Positions 26,333-34,828 of a DNA stretch of 64,000 bases are shown here, piece after piece. How positions within the stretch are numbered: position 1 is the stretch's first letter; every line of letters begins with the position of its first letter. The translations under genes were made by a program, and so were the position numbers. The notes under the pieces were generated by a model. It searched no databases and was not told the DNA's origin. It saw only the letters and a list, made by a program, of their open reading frames with translations. Origin of the DNA: Desulfonema magnum (GTDB taxonomy: Bacteria > Desulfobacterota > Desulfobacteria > Desulfobacterales > 4be13); assembly GCF_017377395.1 (NCBI RefSeq), contig NZ_CP061800.1, positions 6,531,633-6,595,632 of the forward strand. The letters are read 5' to 3'.

Positions 26333-27673
26333 TTAATTGTTCACCCGTATGGAATGATAAATTTTCCGGCCGGAAGAAACACTGATTTCCGGCAGCGTTA
26401 TTTCTTCAACAATCCCCCGGCCTCGGACAACGGTAACTTTAAAATGGTGCTTTCCGGGTCTGAGTATTCGTAATCTGATTAATTTCAATGACGCAGGAAG
26501 GGTTTCCCAGCATCGGGTGTCAGCTTCTTCCATGAGAAATAACGCTGCCCGCAGCAGAACCCCGATAACGGACTCGTTCTTGTGTTCCACGGCCTGAGCC
26601 ATTGCTTCCTTAATCGCGGCTCTGGCGGTTTCCTTTACGACAATTTTTGACGCCCTGGCCTGTAACGACGCACTTGCCACTTTGTCAATACTCGTTGTGA
26701 CAGACACGGCAGGTAAACGCTGCCCTGAGTCAGACACGATGATCTGTGCGTCTGAAAATCCCCGGGACTCGTACCGGGGAAAGGAAAAACGGATTGAAGC
26801 TGGGGCAATGATGTCGTCTGAAACTTTTACAGGGCCTGTTCCCACACCCACAAACAAAATCAGTTCCCCGGCCGGTTTTTTTTTCAGCAAAGCAAACTGG
26901 GATTTTGGAATAACCTTCTTGTAATGTTCAGCCTCTTTGGTAAAACCCAGCTGTGATCCCAGGCGGTAAAGTTCCCCTGCAACCGGATAAGGGCTATGCA
27001 TGAGGCCCGCGAGTTTCTTATACTCAATGTAAGCGTCATTTGTCTGGCCGAGGTTTTCATAACAGAGCGCGATCAGAGCCCTTGTAAAATAATCATCAGC
27101 AAGTGACTCAGGATGTTTTTCCAGCACCTTCAGCGCCTTTTTTGCCTCCACAAGCGCGCTCTCATATTTGTGAAGCAGCAGGAAGTTCATCATCAGATAG
27201 GTATGAACCCACAGACGCTCACTGTATTCCCCTTTATATTGCGTTATCCAGTCGGTTGTCACAAGGGAAAGGCTCTGTCGGGAGAGGCTGATGGTCTCCT
27301 GCTCTTCAATCAGTTTTGAAGCCTTAAAAAATTCATTTATGCTTTCTTCATATCGTCCCAGATGATGCTGAATCAGCCCTTTTTCCATGAAAAGCAGAAG
27401 CTTGTCATTGCTGGGAAAATCCCTGAGTTCAGAGAGGGAATCGGCCGCTTTCAGAGGGTCATTGCTGTAGAATTCTTTTCTGGCGTTCATAAGGGGGGCG
27501 GCTGTGCATCCTGCAAAAAAAACAACCGATCCCCAGAGCGCGGCAATACATACCCACGCAATCAGGTCTTTTGAAAAAAAACAATTAGTTTTGTAAGGCA
27601 GATGACAGGACACGGCTACCACCCGATGATTGGTCTTGAAGCTTCTCTGGCAAGTTCCACGCTGTGCGCCCAT
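26333..27673 (-). CDS. COG3014-type TPR lipoprotein
   Basis: This ORF of up to 446 residues has a hydrophobic stretch ending in the lipobox FFAGC (Cys near residue 56), so the real start is probably inside the first 40 codons. A GTG near codon 18 is one candidate. The mature protein begins with TPR-like helices (LLLFMEKGLIQHHLGRYEESINEFFKA; YLMMNFLLLHKYESALVEAKKAL), followed by a beta domain with ELILFVGVGTGPVKVSD and a C-terminal GKHHFKVTVVRGRG strand. This matches the uncharacterised lipoprotein family COG3014, usually found next to LpoB-like genes, as here (58-bp overlap with the ORF). Confidence 0.85.
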   Translation of the reverse strand: MGAQRGTCQRSFKTNHRVVAVSCHLPYKTNCFFSKDLIAWVCIAALWGSVVFFAGCTAAPLMNARKEFYSNDPLKAADSLSELRDFPSNDKLLLFMEKGLIQHHLGRYEESINEFFKASKLIEEQETISLSRQSLSLVTTDWITQYKGEYSERLWVHTYLMMNFLLLHKYESALVEAKKALKVLEKHPESLADDYFTRALIALCYENLGQTNDAYIEYKKLAGLMHSPYPVAGELYRLGSQLGFTKEAEHYKKVIPKSQFALLKKKPAGELILFVGVGTGPVKVSDDIIAPASIRFSFPRYESRGFSDAQIIVSDSGQRLPAVSVTTSIDKVASASLQARASKIVVKETARAAIKEAMAQAVEHKNESVIGVLLRAALFLMEEADTRCWETLPASLKLIRLRILRPGKHHFKVTVVRGRGIVEEITLPEISVSSGRKIYHSIRVNN

Positions 27674-28233
27674 GATATCAGACTGGTTTTGATATCTGTG
27701 AGTTCAAGATGAAGGCTGTAATATCTGAGAGATTTTTTCTTGAGTCTTACCTGGCGCGGCTCTTCTTTTTCAATGGAACGCAGCGTGCCGGTCAGCATAT
27801 ATTTGGCACCGGCCTGGCGCGCCCGCTCAATTCTTGTTTCAGGTGAAACAGCGCCGCTGTTGTACTGATAATCTGTTTCTGTGGCAATATTCCCCCGCTG
27901 GGTTTCATTGATGAACCTGAATTTTCCTGCTTTTAACAGGGCTTCCCGAATATCATCTGTGATGCCGCTGGTGTCAATATGTTCTGATGTCCGGTTTGCA
28001 ATTCCATAGATAATAATGACCGGCGGCTCTGTTGTCCCTGAGAGCGGGGAGGTGGCAAGGAGCGGTTCAACAAGGTTTTTCACAATGGTTTTCTTGTCCG
28101 AGAAATCATAAGCCTCATCATAATGAAGGGCCTCGTCTGTTGAAACGGTGCGGGTGGTGGCGGTGCAGCCGATTATAAGGCAGAACGCCGAAATAACCGC
28201 AACTAAAAGTGATGATTTTATATGACTTGTCAT
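27616..28233 (-). CDS. LpoB-like lipoprotein (penicillin-binding protein activator family)
   Basis: This 205-residue protein has a lipobox FCLIIGC (Cys23) and a compact domain similar to COG3417/LpoB: LVEPLLATSPL, PVIIIYGIANRTSEHIDTSGITDDIREALLKAG, GAKYMLTGTLRSIEK and the final LELTDIKTSLISWAHSVELARE. In E. coli LpoB reaches through peptidoglycan to activate PBP1b. Distant members have unproven roles. It is the upstream gene of a two-gene lipoprotein operon with the COG3014 protein. GGAGG precedes the ATG. Confidence 0.88.
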   Translation of the reverse strand: MTSHIKSSLLVAVISAFCLIIGCTATTRTVSTDEALHYDEAYDFSDKKTIVKNLVEPLLATSPLSGTTEPPVIIIYGIANRTSEHIDTSGITDDIREALLKAGKFRFINETQRGNIATETDYQYNSGAVSPETRIERARQAGAKYMLTGTLRSIEKEEPRQVRLKKKSLRYYSLHLELTDIKTSLISWAHSVELAREASRPIIGW

Positions 28234-28731
28234 GATGTTGCCTCCTTTAACATTCTGTATTCAGAAGAAACTGAACGCGATATCCGTTTATCGTGTCATT
28301 TTAAAAAACAGAAACGCTTTTACCGATAAAAAAAATAATGCTGATTTTTTGGAAAAAAATTATTTTAATAATAGAAAACACTGGGAGAAAGGTCAAGTTG
28401 ATTTTTTCAACGGGGATATAAGAGAGGCTGAATGCAAGTCTGCATAAAGTTAGCGAAGTTTGAGAGATTTCAGTAAACTGGCTCGGAACAGAAACGACTC
28501 AGATAAAATTTGCAATTTTACAAAAAGCGTGCTTTAGTAATGAATTCATGAGTCATAGCACAGATGTGGCTGAACATCTGAACTGCATTTTTGTTTAAAC
28601 TTTAAAAAGAGGAAGTTATGAAATATTTTACAAAGAATTAAAAACAATTTATTCAGAACCTATGACTGCCGGATATCTTAAACAAGTTAAAAATATAACG
28701 GAATCCGACAGGACGCAAAAGGCTTTGAACC
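28234..28731. other. Gene-free stretch upstream of the 155-bp element
   Basis: This AT-rich 500-bp stretch has no ORF of gene quality and no member of the recognised repeat families. It probably contains the promoter for the LpoB-like gene near 28240-28330. Confidence 0.45.
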
Positions 28732-28886
28732 CGGGGTGATGAAAATGTTTCCAAAGCTCTGAAAAAGCTGATCCCGTTTTTGTTCCCCGCATTTTTTAAC
28801 TGCCTGATTTTTAAGTCATAAAAAATTTGCGGAATAAAAATGGGATCGCAATTATCAGCCGGGTTTGTGACATTTTCATCACTCCA
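28732..28886 (+). mobile_element. 155-bp MITE-like element, copy 2
   Basis: Same element as at 8517 and 59855: ends CGGGGTGATGAAAATGT and CATTTTCATCACTCCA, and the same 155-bp length. The target duplication CTTTGAACC occupies 28723-28731 and 28887-28895. It lies 37 bp before the Uma2 start codon, so it has probably displaced the native promoter. Confidence 0.94.
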
Positions 28887-28923
28887 CTTTGAACCTGTTG
28901 CTGAGACAAAAGGAGATTTCATA

Positions 28924-29493
28924 ATGTTGCAACCTGAAAAAAAGATGATCTCACCTGAAGAATATTTCAAAATGGAACAGACTTCCGAATATAAAAGTGA
29001 ATATTATCAAGGGGATATTTTTGCCATGTCCGGGGCTTCGGTGAATCATAATCTTATTGTGTCGGATGTGATCACCGCTTTAAATACTGCCCTGCGGGGT
29101 TCCGACTGTGTTGTATTCCCAAGCGATATAAAAGTTCAGGCAGATGAATTGCAGCATTATACTTACCCTGACATAAGCGTGGTGTGCGGGGATATTGAAT
29201 TTATCGCGGATCATGATGATATAATTGTCAATCCGGTGGTTATTGTCGAAGTTTTGTCCGAATCCACAGCAGATTATGACAGAGGGTCCAAGTTCAAAGC
29301 ATATCGTAAAATCAGCTCATTACGCAATTACATTCTGATTGATCAGTATGGTTATTCTGTTGAAAATTTTTTCAAAAACAAAGAAGACAAATGGGAATTG
29401 GAAGAATTTGAGAATTTAAACGAGGTGGTTAAAATCAAATCTGTCGGTGTTGAATTATCTCTGGAAAACATCTATTATCATGTTCATTTTTAA
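28924..29493 (+). CDS. Uma2-family PD-(D/E)XK endonuclease-like protein
   Basis: This 189-residue protein starts at ATG 28924 with AAAGGAG 8 nt upstream. The longer ORF beginning at 28840 starts inside the MITE. The DUF820/Uma2 pattern is clear: MISPEEYFKMEQ, SEYYQGDIFAMSGAS, YTYPDISVVCGD (active-site Asp), PVVIVEVLSESTADYDRGSKFKAYRKI (Glu and Lys positions) and YILIDQYGYSVE. Uma2 proteins are very abundant in large-genome bacteria and may be nucleases of mobile-element origin. Their role is unproven. Confidence 0.93.
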   Translation: MLQPEKKMISPEEYFKMEQTSEYKSEYYQGDIFAMSGASVNHNLIVSDVITALNTALRGSDCVVFPSDIKVQADELQHYTYPDISVVCGDIEFIADHDDIIVNPVVIVEVLSESTADYDRGSKFKAYRKISSLRNYILIDQYGYSVENFFKNKEDKWELEEFENLNEVVKIKSVGVELSLENIYYHVHF

Positions 29494-29863
29494 TGAAAAG
29501 ATCGGATAGTTATACTCGATAATCAAGTTCGTTTTGTCATCGGTAAGGGGGGGGCGGATGTCCGGACAACTAATATTATCGGCCTGTTCTCAGGACTTTA
29601 CACAAAATCATATATGGCCGGCAGAAATCATATACAAAAGTGGGAAAGTTTTCTGCCCTCGGATTTCATAGTTTCAGCAGATCGAAAAGTTTTCGGGCTG
29701 TCACAGGGCGAACGGGGGAGAAACCCGGCTTTTTCCGCGGGGGGAGCGACCCGTCTTGGAAAAAAAGCCGGGTTTCTTTGCCTCATATTCCGCAAACTTT
29801 TCGATTTACTGAGTTTATCATACAATAAAAAATATAAGAAATTTCTCATAGAAAGGAATACGA
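29494..29863. repeat. Gene-free stretch with a family F element
   Basis: Positions 29675-29811 hold a CAGCAGATCGAAAAGTTTTC-bounded element whose right end is TCGATTTACTG. The internal GAAACCCGGCTTTTTCC / AAAAAAGCCGGGTTTC hairpin is intact. It lies just upstream of cobT. Nothing else is recognised. Confidence 0.7.
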
Positions 29864-30922
29864 ATGAATCTTCTGGAAAAGACCATTCAAAACATAAAAG
29901 CACCTGATAAGGAAGTGTATGAGGCTGCAAAAGAAAGACTGCGAAATCAGGCACGTCCTTCCGGAAGCCTGGGCATACTGGAGGATGTGGGCGCAAGGCT
30001 CGCAGGCATCTTCAGTACGTTGGATGTAAAATTGGCAAACAAAGTGGTTATCACCTGTGCCGGAGATCATGGTATTTGTGAGGAAGGCGTCAGCCTGTTT
30101 CCCTCGGACGTCACCCCGCAGATGATTTATAATTTTGTCAAATGGGGCGCGTCTGTCAATGTCCTTGCCCGTCACGCCGGTGCCGAAGTTAAGGTGGCCG
30201 ACCTCGGGGTTGCCTGTGATTTTGACCCGAGCCTCCCAATTTTTCACAAAAAAGTGCGTAAAGGAACTTCAAATTTTGCCAGAGGACCTGCCATGACCAG
30301 GGACGAAGCAAAAAAAAGCATTGAAGCTGGGATTGAAATTGTGGAGGAACTCTTACAGAATGAACCTGTCCATATCCTCGGCACAGGAGATATGGGGATC
30401 GGAAACACGACCCCGTCCACTGCCATCATTGCTGTCTATTCAAAACTTTCCGTGGCGGAACTCGCAGGGAGAGGCACAGGAGTGGATGATGACGGTCTTA
30501 AACGAAAAATTACAGCGATTGAAAAAGGATTGGCATTGAACAATCCTGATCCGAATGATCCCATTGATGTTTTGTCCAAAGTGGGCGGCTTTGAAATCGG
30601 GGGACTTGCAGGGCTGGTTATCGCCGCGGCCGCATATGGCATTCCTGTGGTGTGCGACGGTCTCATATCAACCGCAGGAGCCCTGATTGCCTGCGAACTG
30701 GCACCGGCAGCCCGGAACTATCTTTTTGCAGGCCATAATTCTGTGGAAGTGGGGCATGCCTTTATGCTGAAACATTTGGAACTGTACCCTCTGCTGGATT
30801 TGAAATTTCGTCTGGGAGAAGGAACCGGCGCGGCCCTTGCCATGGAGCTTATTGACGCTGCAACCCGCATCCTGATTGAAATCAAAACATTTGAGGAGGT
30901 TGGTATCCAGGACGCTCAGTAA
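29864..30922 (+). CDS. cobT: Nicotinate-nucleotide--dimethylbenzimidazole phosphoribosyltransferase
   Basis: This is a 352-residue CobT. The signature segments are RPSGSLGILEDVGARLAGI, VVITCAGDHGICEEGVSLFP, ILGTGDMGIGNTTPSTAI, GRGTGVDDDGLKRKI and the catalytic LGEGTGAALAM with Glu at about 319. It transfers the ribose phosphate of nicotinate mononucleotide to the lower-ligand base (5,6-dimethylbenzimidazole or another benzimidazole/purine) in cobamide assembly. AAAGGAAT lies upstream. It stands alone here. No B12 riboswitch is evident in the short, repeat-filled leader. Confidence 0.97.
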   Translation: MNLLEKTIQNIKAPDKEVYEAAKERLRNQARPSGSLGILEDVGARLAGIFSTLDVKLANKVVITCAGDHGICEEGVSLFPSDVTPQMIYNFVKWGASVNVLARHAGAEVKVADLGVACDFDPSLPIFHKKVRKGTSNFARGPAMTRDEAKKSIEAGIEIVEELLQNEPVHILGTGDMGIGNTTPSTAIIAVYSKLSVAELAGRGTGVDDDGLKRKITAIEKGLALNNPDPNDPIDVLSKVGGFEIGGLAGLVIAAAAYGIPVVCDGLISTAGALIACELAPAARNYLFAGHNSVEVGHAFMLKHLELYPLLDLKFRLGEGTGAALAMELIDAATRILIEIKTFEEVGIQDAQ

Positions 30923-31273
30923 TTTAAAGGGCATTTTTCTGTTCCTGAATACGATTTTCACCCCATTGACTTTTCCCTTTAAGAGCGTGTTTGAATTTCG
31001 GTAATCAGGTTTTTCTCTGTTACTCGATGTTCAAGTTTTTTTTGTTCAAGCCGGGTCAGAAAACCTGATCATCGAGTGTTCAGAACCAAACAACAGAGAA
31101 GTCAGATAAGAAGAGGATTTTTTTCCCTTTCTTATCTCCCTTTCCTTTGATGTCTGACGAAACTGATTCTGATGGATTTATGATTTTATAACGCCTTAGC
31201 ACATTGTCGTATTTTTTGTCGGATGCGAAATTCCCCGCATCGGAGATGCAGTGTCCTTACATACTGAAAAACA
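30923..31273. other. Gene-free stretch after cobT
   Basis: It carries a degenerate GTTACTCGATGTTCAAG / CTGATCATCGAGTG inverted repeat at 31020-31080 and no gene. Confidence 0.5.
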
Positions 31274-31696
31274 CCTGATTATAAAGGATTTAGAGGAGGC
31301 TGACCAGGCCCTGTAAGGGCGGCATATTTGTAGCATCGCCAAGCCCCGCGGGGGGCAAGGTTCGCAGCCCCCCGGCCAGGCCCTGTAAGGGCGGATTTGC
31401 AGCATTCTGCAAATATGCCGCCCTCACGGAGCGTTACCGGCCCGGCATGACGGATGCTGCAAATATGCCGCCCCCACGGGGCTTTACCGCATATGCATCA
31501 GGCTAAGATTACAACCTACTGTTTTTATTAACTCTGATTTTGCCGGACGGGGTTTGCAACCCCGTCCGGAATATTTTCCGGATCGCCGCCTGCAAACGTT
31601 TCGGACGGGGTTGCAAACCCCGTCCGGCAGCCGTCCCGCATTCTTAGCCTGATGCATATGGGCTTTACCGGCCTCCCCTAAATCCGTTATAATCAG
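31274..31696 (+). repeat. CTGATTATAA-bounded repeat island with nested hairpins
   Basis: It is bounded by CTGATTATAAAGGATT and AAATCCGTTATAATCAG. The interior is layered: GCCCTGTAAGGGCGG repeats, TGCAAATATGCCGCCC repeats, then an outer pair CATATGCATCAGGCTAAG / CTTAGCCTGATGCATATG enclosing an inner pair CCGGACGGGGTTTGCAACCC / TTGCAAACCCCGTCCGG. The same nested pairs recur at 61660-61825. Confidence 0.85.
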
Positions 31697-31892
31697 GAAA
31701 AAAACAGTCCGGAGTGCAAATCGCTTGTGCATACACGGCCGGAAACACTGACAGCGATGGCTTTTCACAAAGCAGTGATTTGCATTCCGGAGTGACAGAC
31801 ATTATCTTAAAGCTTATAAGTCACAAAAACGGTCCGAAATGCTGTCCATAAAATTTTCATTTTTTTTTTTTTTTTTTTTCAAATTTGTAACC

Positions 31893-32060
31893 TATAGTAC
31901 TTAGATTTAGGTATGTCCCGGCATGATTTTTGCATGGGAAGGTTGTCCCGGAAAAAAAGCCGTTTCCGGGCCTGAAAATTTCATTCGTCCGTTCGGAATC
32001 CCGGAGGCCGCCTCTGTATGCAACTTTCGTGCCAGGACATACCTAAATCTAAATACTATA
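31893..32060 (+). repeat. TAGTACTTAGATTTAGGTAT inverted-repeat element (168 bp)
   Basis: The ends TATAGTACTTAGATTTAGG and CCTAAATCTAAATACTATA are near-perfect inverted repeats continuing inward through TATGTCC / GGACATA. ATTTGTAA occurs at or beside both outer ends, a possible target duplication. A run of 20 T residues (31860-31879) lies just to the left. One copy in the window. MITE-like. Confidence 0.75.
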
Positions 32061-32153
32061 TTTGTAATTTTTAATATGGTATAAAAAATTTATATAAACG
32101 GCCATGAGTTGCCAGTCACAACGAACGATGAAAGTCTTACAGTTTTTTACTAA

Positions 32154-32288
32154 GGGAACTCGAAATAAATAATATACCCAATACAAAAAATGTAGGGTGG
32201 GCGGAACGAAGCGCAACCCACCTTGTGCGGTGGGTTGCGCTTCGTTCCGCCCACCCTGCACCGGGTATTTTATTTTTGGGGAAATCCC
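32154..32288 (-). repeat. Palindromic GGGTGGGCGGAACG element, TAA-flanked, nested in a heptamer unit
   Basis: This is a full two-armed version (135 bp) of the element at 3431, with ends GGGAACTCG and GGGAAATCCC, and TAA at 32151-32153 and 32289-32291. It interrupts a GTGTTAG-type unit: the GAAAGTCTTACAGTTTTTTAC part is on one side and the TAACACTTAACACCTGACACC heptamers are on the other. This shows the order of insertion. Confidence 0.8.
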
Positions 32289-32718
32289 TAACACTTAACA
32301 CCTGACACCTGACACTTTCATATAAACGGGCATGACCTGAACAAAAATATTGGGAAATTGTACGGACAGGCACTTATGTGAAATACCGGTTTTGTAATGT
32401 ACCTGCATCAAAAATCGCTATTTCTGATACTCAGAAACCCGGGGCTTTGGGTGCAAAAATAATTTTATTTTTGAAAGGAGACAAAGCAGAAAATATGGCG
32501 AGTTTAAAAAGCAAAACAAATCAGGTCCTCGCTTTCTCGAAAATGACAGAAGTATCCCCTGTTCCTCACCTTCGGAAACCAAGTGTCTGTTCATAAATTT
32601 TTCCACATTTATTTATAGAAAAATATGCAGAAAGCTTTTGCCCAGGTACTTAAACTTCGGAACGGAACATGGATGCCGAAATTCCTCCTGAAAGCAGGAA
32701 AAATCAAGGAGGTGAAAA

Positions 32719-33126
32719 ATGAGACGCGAACGGAGAAGATCAACCCGCTTCTTAGTGCGGGAAGAGGCATTTGTTTCAGTGGGTGTCAGCAAACCTAAAA
32801 TCGGGAAAATCGGAGACATAAGCAGAGGGGGGCTGTCTTTTGAATATTTGGTCAACTATATAAGGGATAAAAATAACAGTGAAAATCTGGTCAAAGACTT
32901 TCTGAGGGCAGAGATATTCTTTATCGGAGGAGGATTCCGTCTGACTGATGTTTCATGCAGGATAGTATATGATATGATGAAGTATGTGCTGACCTACTCT
33001 CCCATCGTGAGAAAGCGATGTGGCATAAAATTCGAAGAACTGACAGAAGATCAGATAGGCCAGCTGGGAACGTTTCTTGCGAATTATACTGCCGGATTGG
33101 CCCCCTGGCATGGCCGACAAAAATAA
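32719..33126 (+). CDS. PilZ-domain protein, second paralogue
   Basis: This 135-residue PilZ protein has RRRSTRF near residue 6, GDISRGGLSFEY near residue 33, VSCRIVYDM and RCGIKFEELTEDQIGQLGTFLANY. Residues and spacing parallel the PilZ protein at 20446, so they are paralogues. AAGGAGG precedes the ATG by 8 nt. Expected to respond to c-di-GMP. The partner is unknown and no neighbouring gene suggests one. The 32289-32718 leader has heptamers and unique sequence only. Confidence 0.87.
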   Translation: MRRERRRSTRFLVREEAFVSVGVSKPKIGKIGDISRGGLSFEYLVNYIRDKNNSENLVKDFLRAEIFFIGGGFRLTDVSCRIVYDMMKYVLTYSPIVRKRCGIKFEELTEDQIGQLGTFLANYTAGLAPWHGRQK

Positions 33127-33230
33127 ATCAGACGATCAGCAGATCGAAACGTTTCCGGGCTGTGCGCGGGACAGCCGGGAAACCCGGGGGTTCCCCGGTT
33201 GTAATCAGCAGTAAGTCGGGTCATTTTTTT

Positions 33231-33619
33231 CTGATTATAACGGATTCAGGGGAGGCCGGCCAATGCTGCAAATATGGGTGTGTCCCGCCTTTCACACATC
33301 CGAAAAAATCAGCCACAAAGGCACAAAGACACAAAGGAGGCACAAAGAGACTTCGTGAGACTTCGCGCCTTCATGGCAAAAAAACGGATGTGTCCCGCCT
33401 TTTATCCAAAAAAAATCAGCCACAAAGACACAAAGGAAGCACAAAGAGACTTTGTGAGACTTTGTGAGACTTTGCGCCTTCGTGCCTTCGTGGCAAAAAA
33501 ACGGATGCGTCCCGCCTTTTACACATAAAACCTGTTCCTGTGTAAAAGCCGGGGCACACCCGCAAATATGCCGCCCTTACAGGGCCTGGTCGGCCCTCCC
33601 CTAAATCCGTTATAATCAG
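33231..33619 (+). repeat. CTGATTATAACGGATT-bounded repeat island, near-identical twin of 11464-11851
   Basis: Same ends and same cargo in the same order as the copy at 11464 (AATGCTGCAAATATGGGTGT, two 106-bp-family units, CCTGTAAAAGCCGGGGC equivalent, CCTGGTCGGCCCTCCCC). Only a handful of differences are visible. A truncated family F element (33136-33200, CAGCAGATCGAAACG end only) abuts its left side. Confidence 0.87.
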
Positions 33620-33682
33620 ATTTTTTTTAATTTTTGCAAAAAAAAATTTAAAAAAAAATGACCCGGCCTACAAAAAAAATTG

Positions 33683-34735
33683 CTAATCAAAAAGCACGGA
33701 CCGAACAATAGGGCCGACAACACCGTCACTCAGAATTTCATTCTTCTCCTGAAACTGCTTGATCACCTTATGGGTATGAGGCCCGAAAACACCGTCAACA
33801 ACGATTCTGAACCCCGCGTTTTTTAAGCCCTGCTGCATCCTTTTCACATCATCTCCCCGCATATAGGGCGTTGTCAGAAAAAGCATTCTTTCAGGCTCAT
33901 CTTCAGAAGGAAACTGAAAGGGTCTGTTTTCAAAAGCCGCGTCATTCATACATGCTAACTGAGGGGATTGCGGATAGCGGTTATATCGTAAGGAATTCTG
34001 AACACGCTCCAAAAGATTTCTTCGGGTGATATATCCGCCGGTCTCCCGCATATGCTTACAAAAATAATAGGTAAATGCCCCATTATAATTCCCGTTGATA
34101 TAAGCATCAGCCGATTCCTGGTCTGACCGGCAGGCTGACCAGAGGATATGATTCATCGTACTCCTGTTTCCTGATCTGTTTGCCGAGGTGAAGCCTCTGA
34201 GCGTCAGCTCGGGCTCTTCGCCTTCATAACGATATGCAATATCCGGCGGAGGGCTAATGTATCTCCCCATCGGAGAATGTTCTGCTGACCGGCTCAGAGA
34301 GGTTGTACCGTCACCTGAATGGCAGCAATCCAGTATAACCTCCAATAAAGATCCTTCGGGCAGTTTGCGGAAAATTTCATCAAAATCATCATCAAGAACA
34401 AAGCGGCCATCCCAGTTAAAATCCCAGGGACAGATCAGTTCATCCATGCCGTCCTGAAGTTCATCCCCGTTTCTGTCACGAATCTGGGCTCCGTGACCTG
34501 AAAAATGAAACATCATAAAATCGCCGGGTTCTGCCAGTCTGACCATATATCTCAGCCTGTGAAGGATATTTTCTTTGGTTGCCCGGGCATCCACCAGGAC
34601 CCGAATATCATTATTCCTGAATCCCAGACAAGTTTTCAGGATATTTCGCATATTGCTGATATCATTTAAGCACCCTCTCAGGTCCCTGATACCCCGATAG
34701 TCATTGATCCCTACCAAAAGCGCTCTTCTTGCCAT
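33683..34735 (-). CDS. Caspase-fold peptidase with C-terminal peptidoglycan-binding domain
   Basis: Residues 1-255 of this 350-residue protein form a caspase (metacaspase-type, peptidase C14) domain: RRALLVGINDYRGIRDLRGC, catalytic His in MFHFSGHGAQ, catalytic Cys in VILDCCHSGDG, then an ILWSACRSDQESAD substrate-pocket segment. Residues 290-350 form a PGB_1-type domain (DDVKRMQQGLKNAGF, VDGVFGPHTHKVIKQFQ, DGVVGPIVRSVL). There is no signal peptide. It starts 93 bp after the ATPase gene on the same strand with its own GGAGG and may be the effector of that operon. Bacterial caspases can act as regulated death or signalling proteases. Confidence 0.94.
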   Translation of the reverse strand: MARRALLVGINDYRGIRDLRGCLNDISNMRNILKTCLGFRNNDIRVLVDARATKENILHRLRYMVRLAEPGDFMMFHFSGHGAQIRDRNGDELQDGMDELICPWDFNWDGRFVLDDDFDEIFRKLPEGSLLEVILDCCHSGDGTTSLSRSAEHSPMGRYISPPPDIAYRYEGEEPELTLRGFTSANRSGNRSTMNHILWSACRSDQESADAYINGNYNGAFTYYFCKHMRETGGYITRRNLLERVQNSLRYNRYPQSPQLACMNDAAFENRPFQFPSEDEPERMLFLTTPYMRGDDVKRMQQGLKNAGFRIVVDGVFGPHTHKVIKQFQEKNEILSDGVVGPIVRSVLFD

Positions 34736-34828
34736 CGTAATCCTCCTTGTTGGTTGTTGAGGCTTTTTGGGGGCTTGGGGCGAGAGGCAAGAGGCGTTTT
34801 CTGTCCCCCTCGCCTCGTGCCTCGCACC

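Noticed and set aside
29864..30922. Cobalamin riboswitch upstream of cobT
   Set aside because: The 370-bp upstream stretch is mostly a family F repeat and unique AT-rich sequence. I could not find a B12 box or the conserved junction elements.
31860..31879. Run of 20 T residues as an intrinsic terminator
   Set aside because: No GC-rich stem directly precedes it on either strand. It more likely reflects slippage or the target preference of nearby elements.
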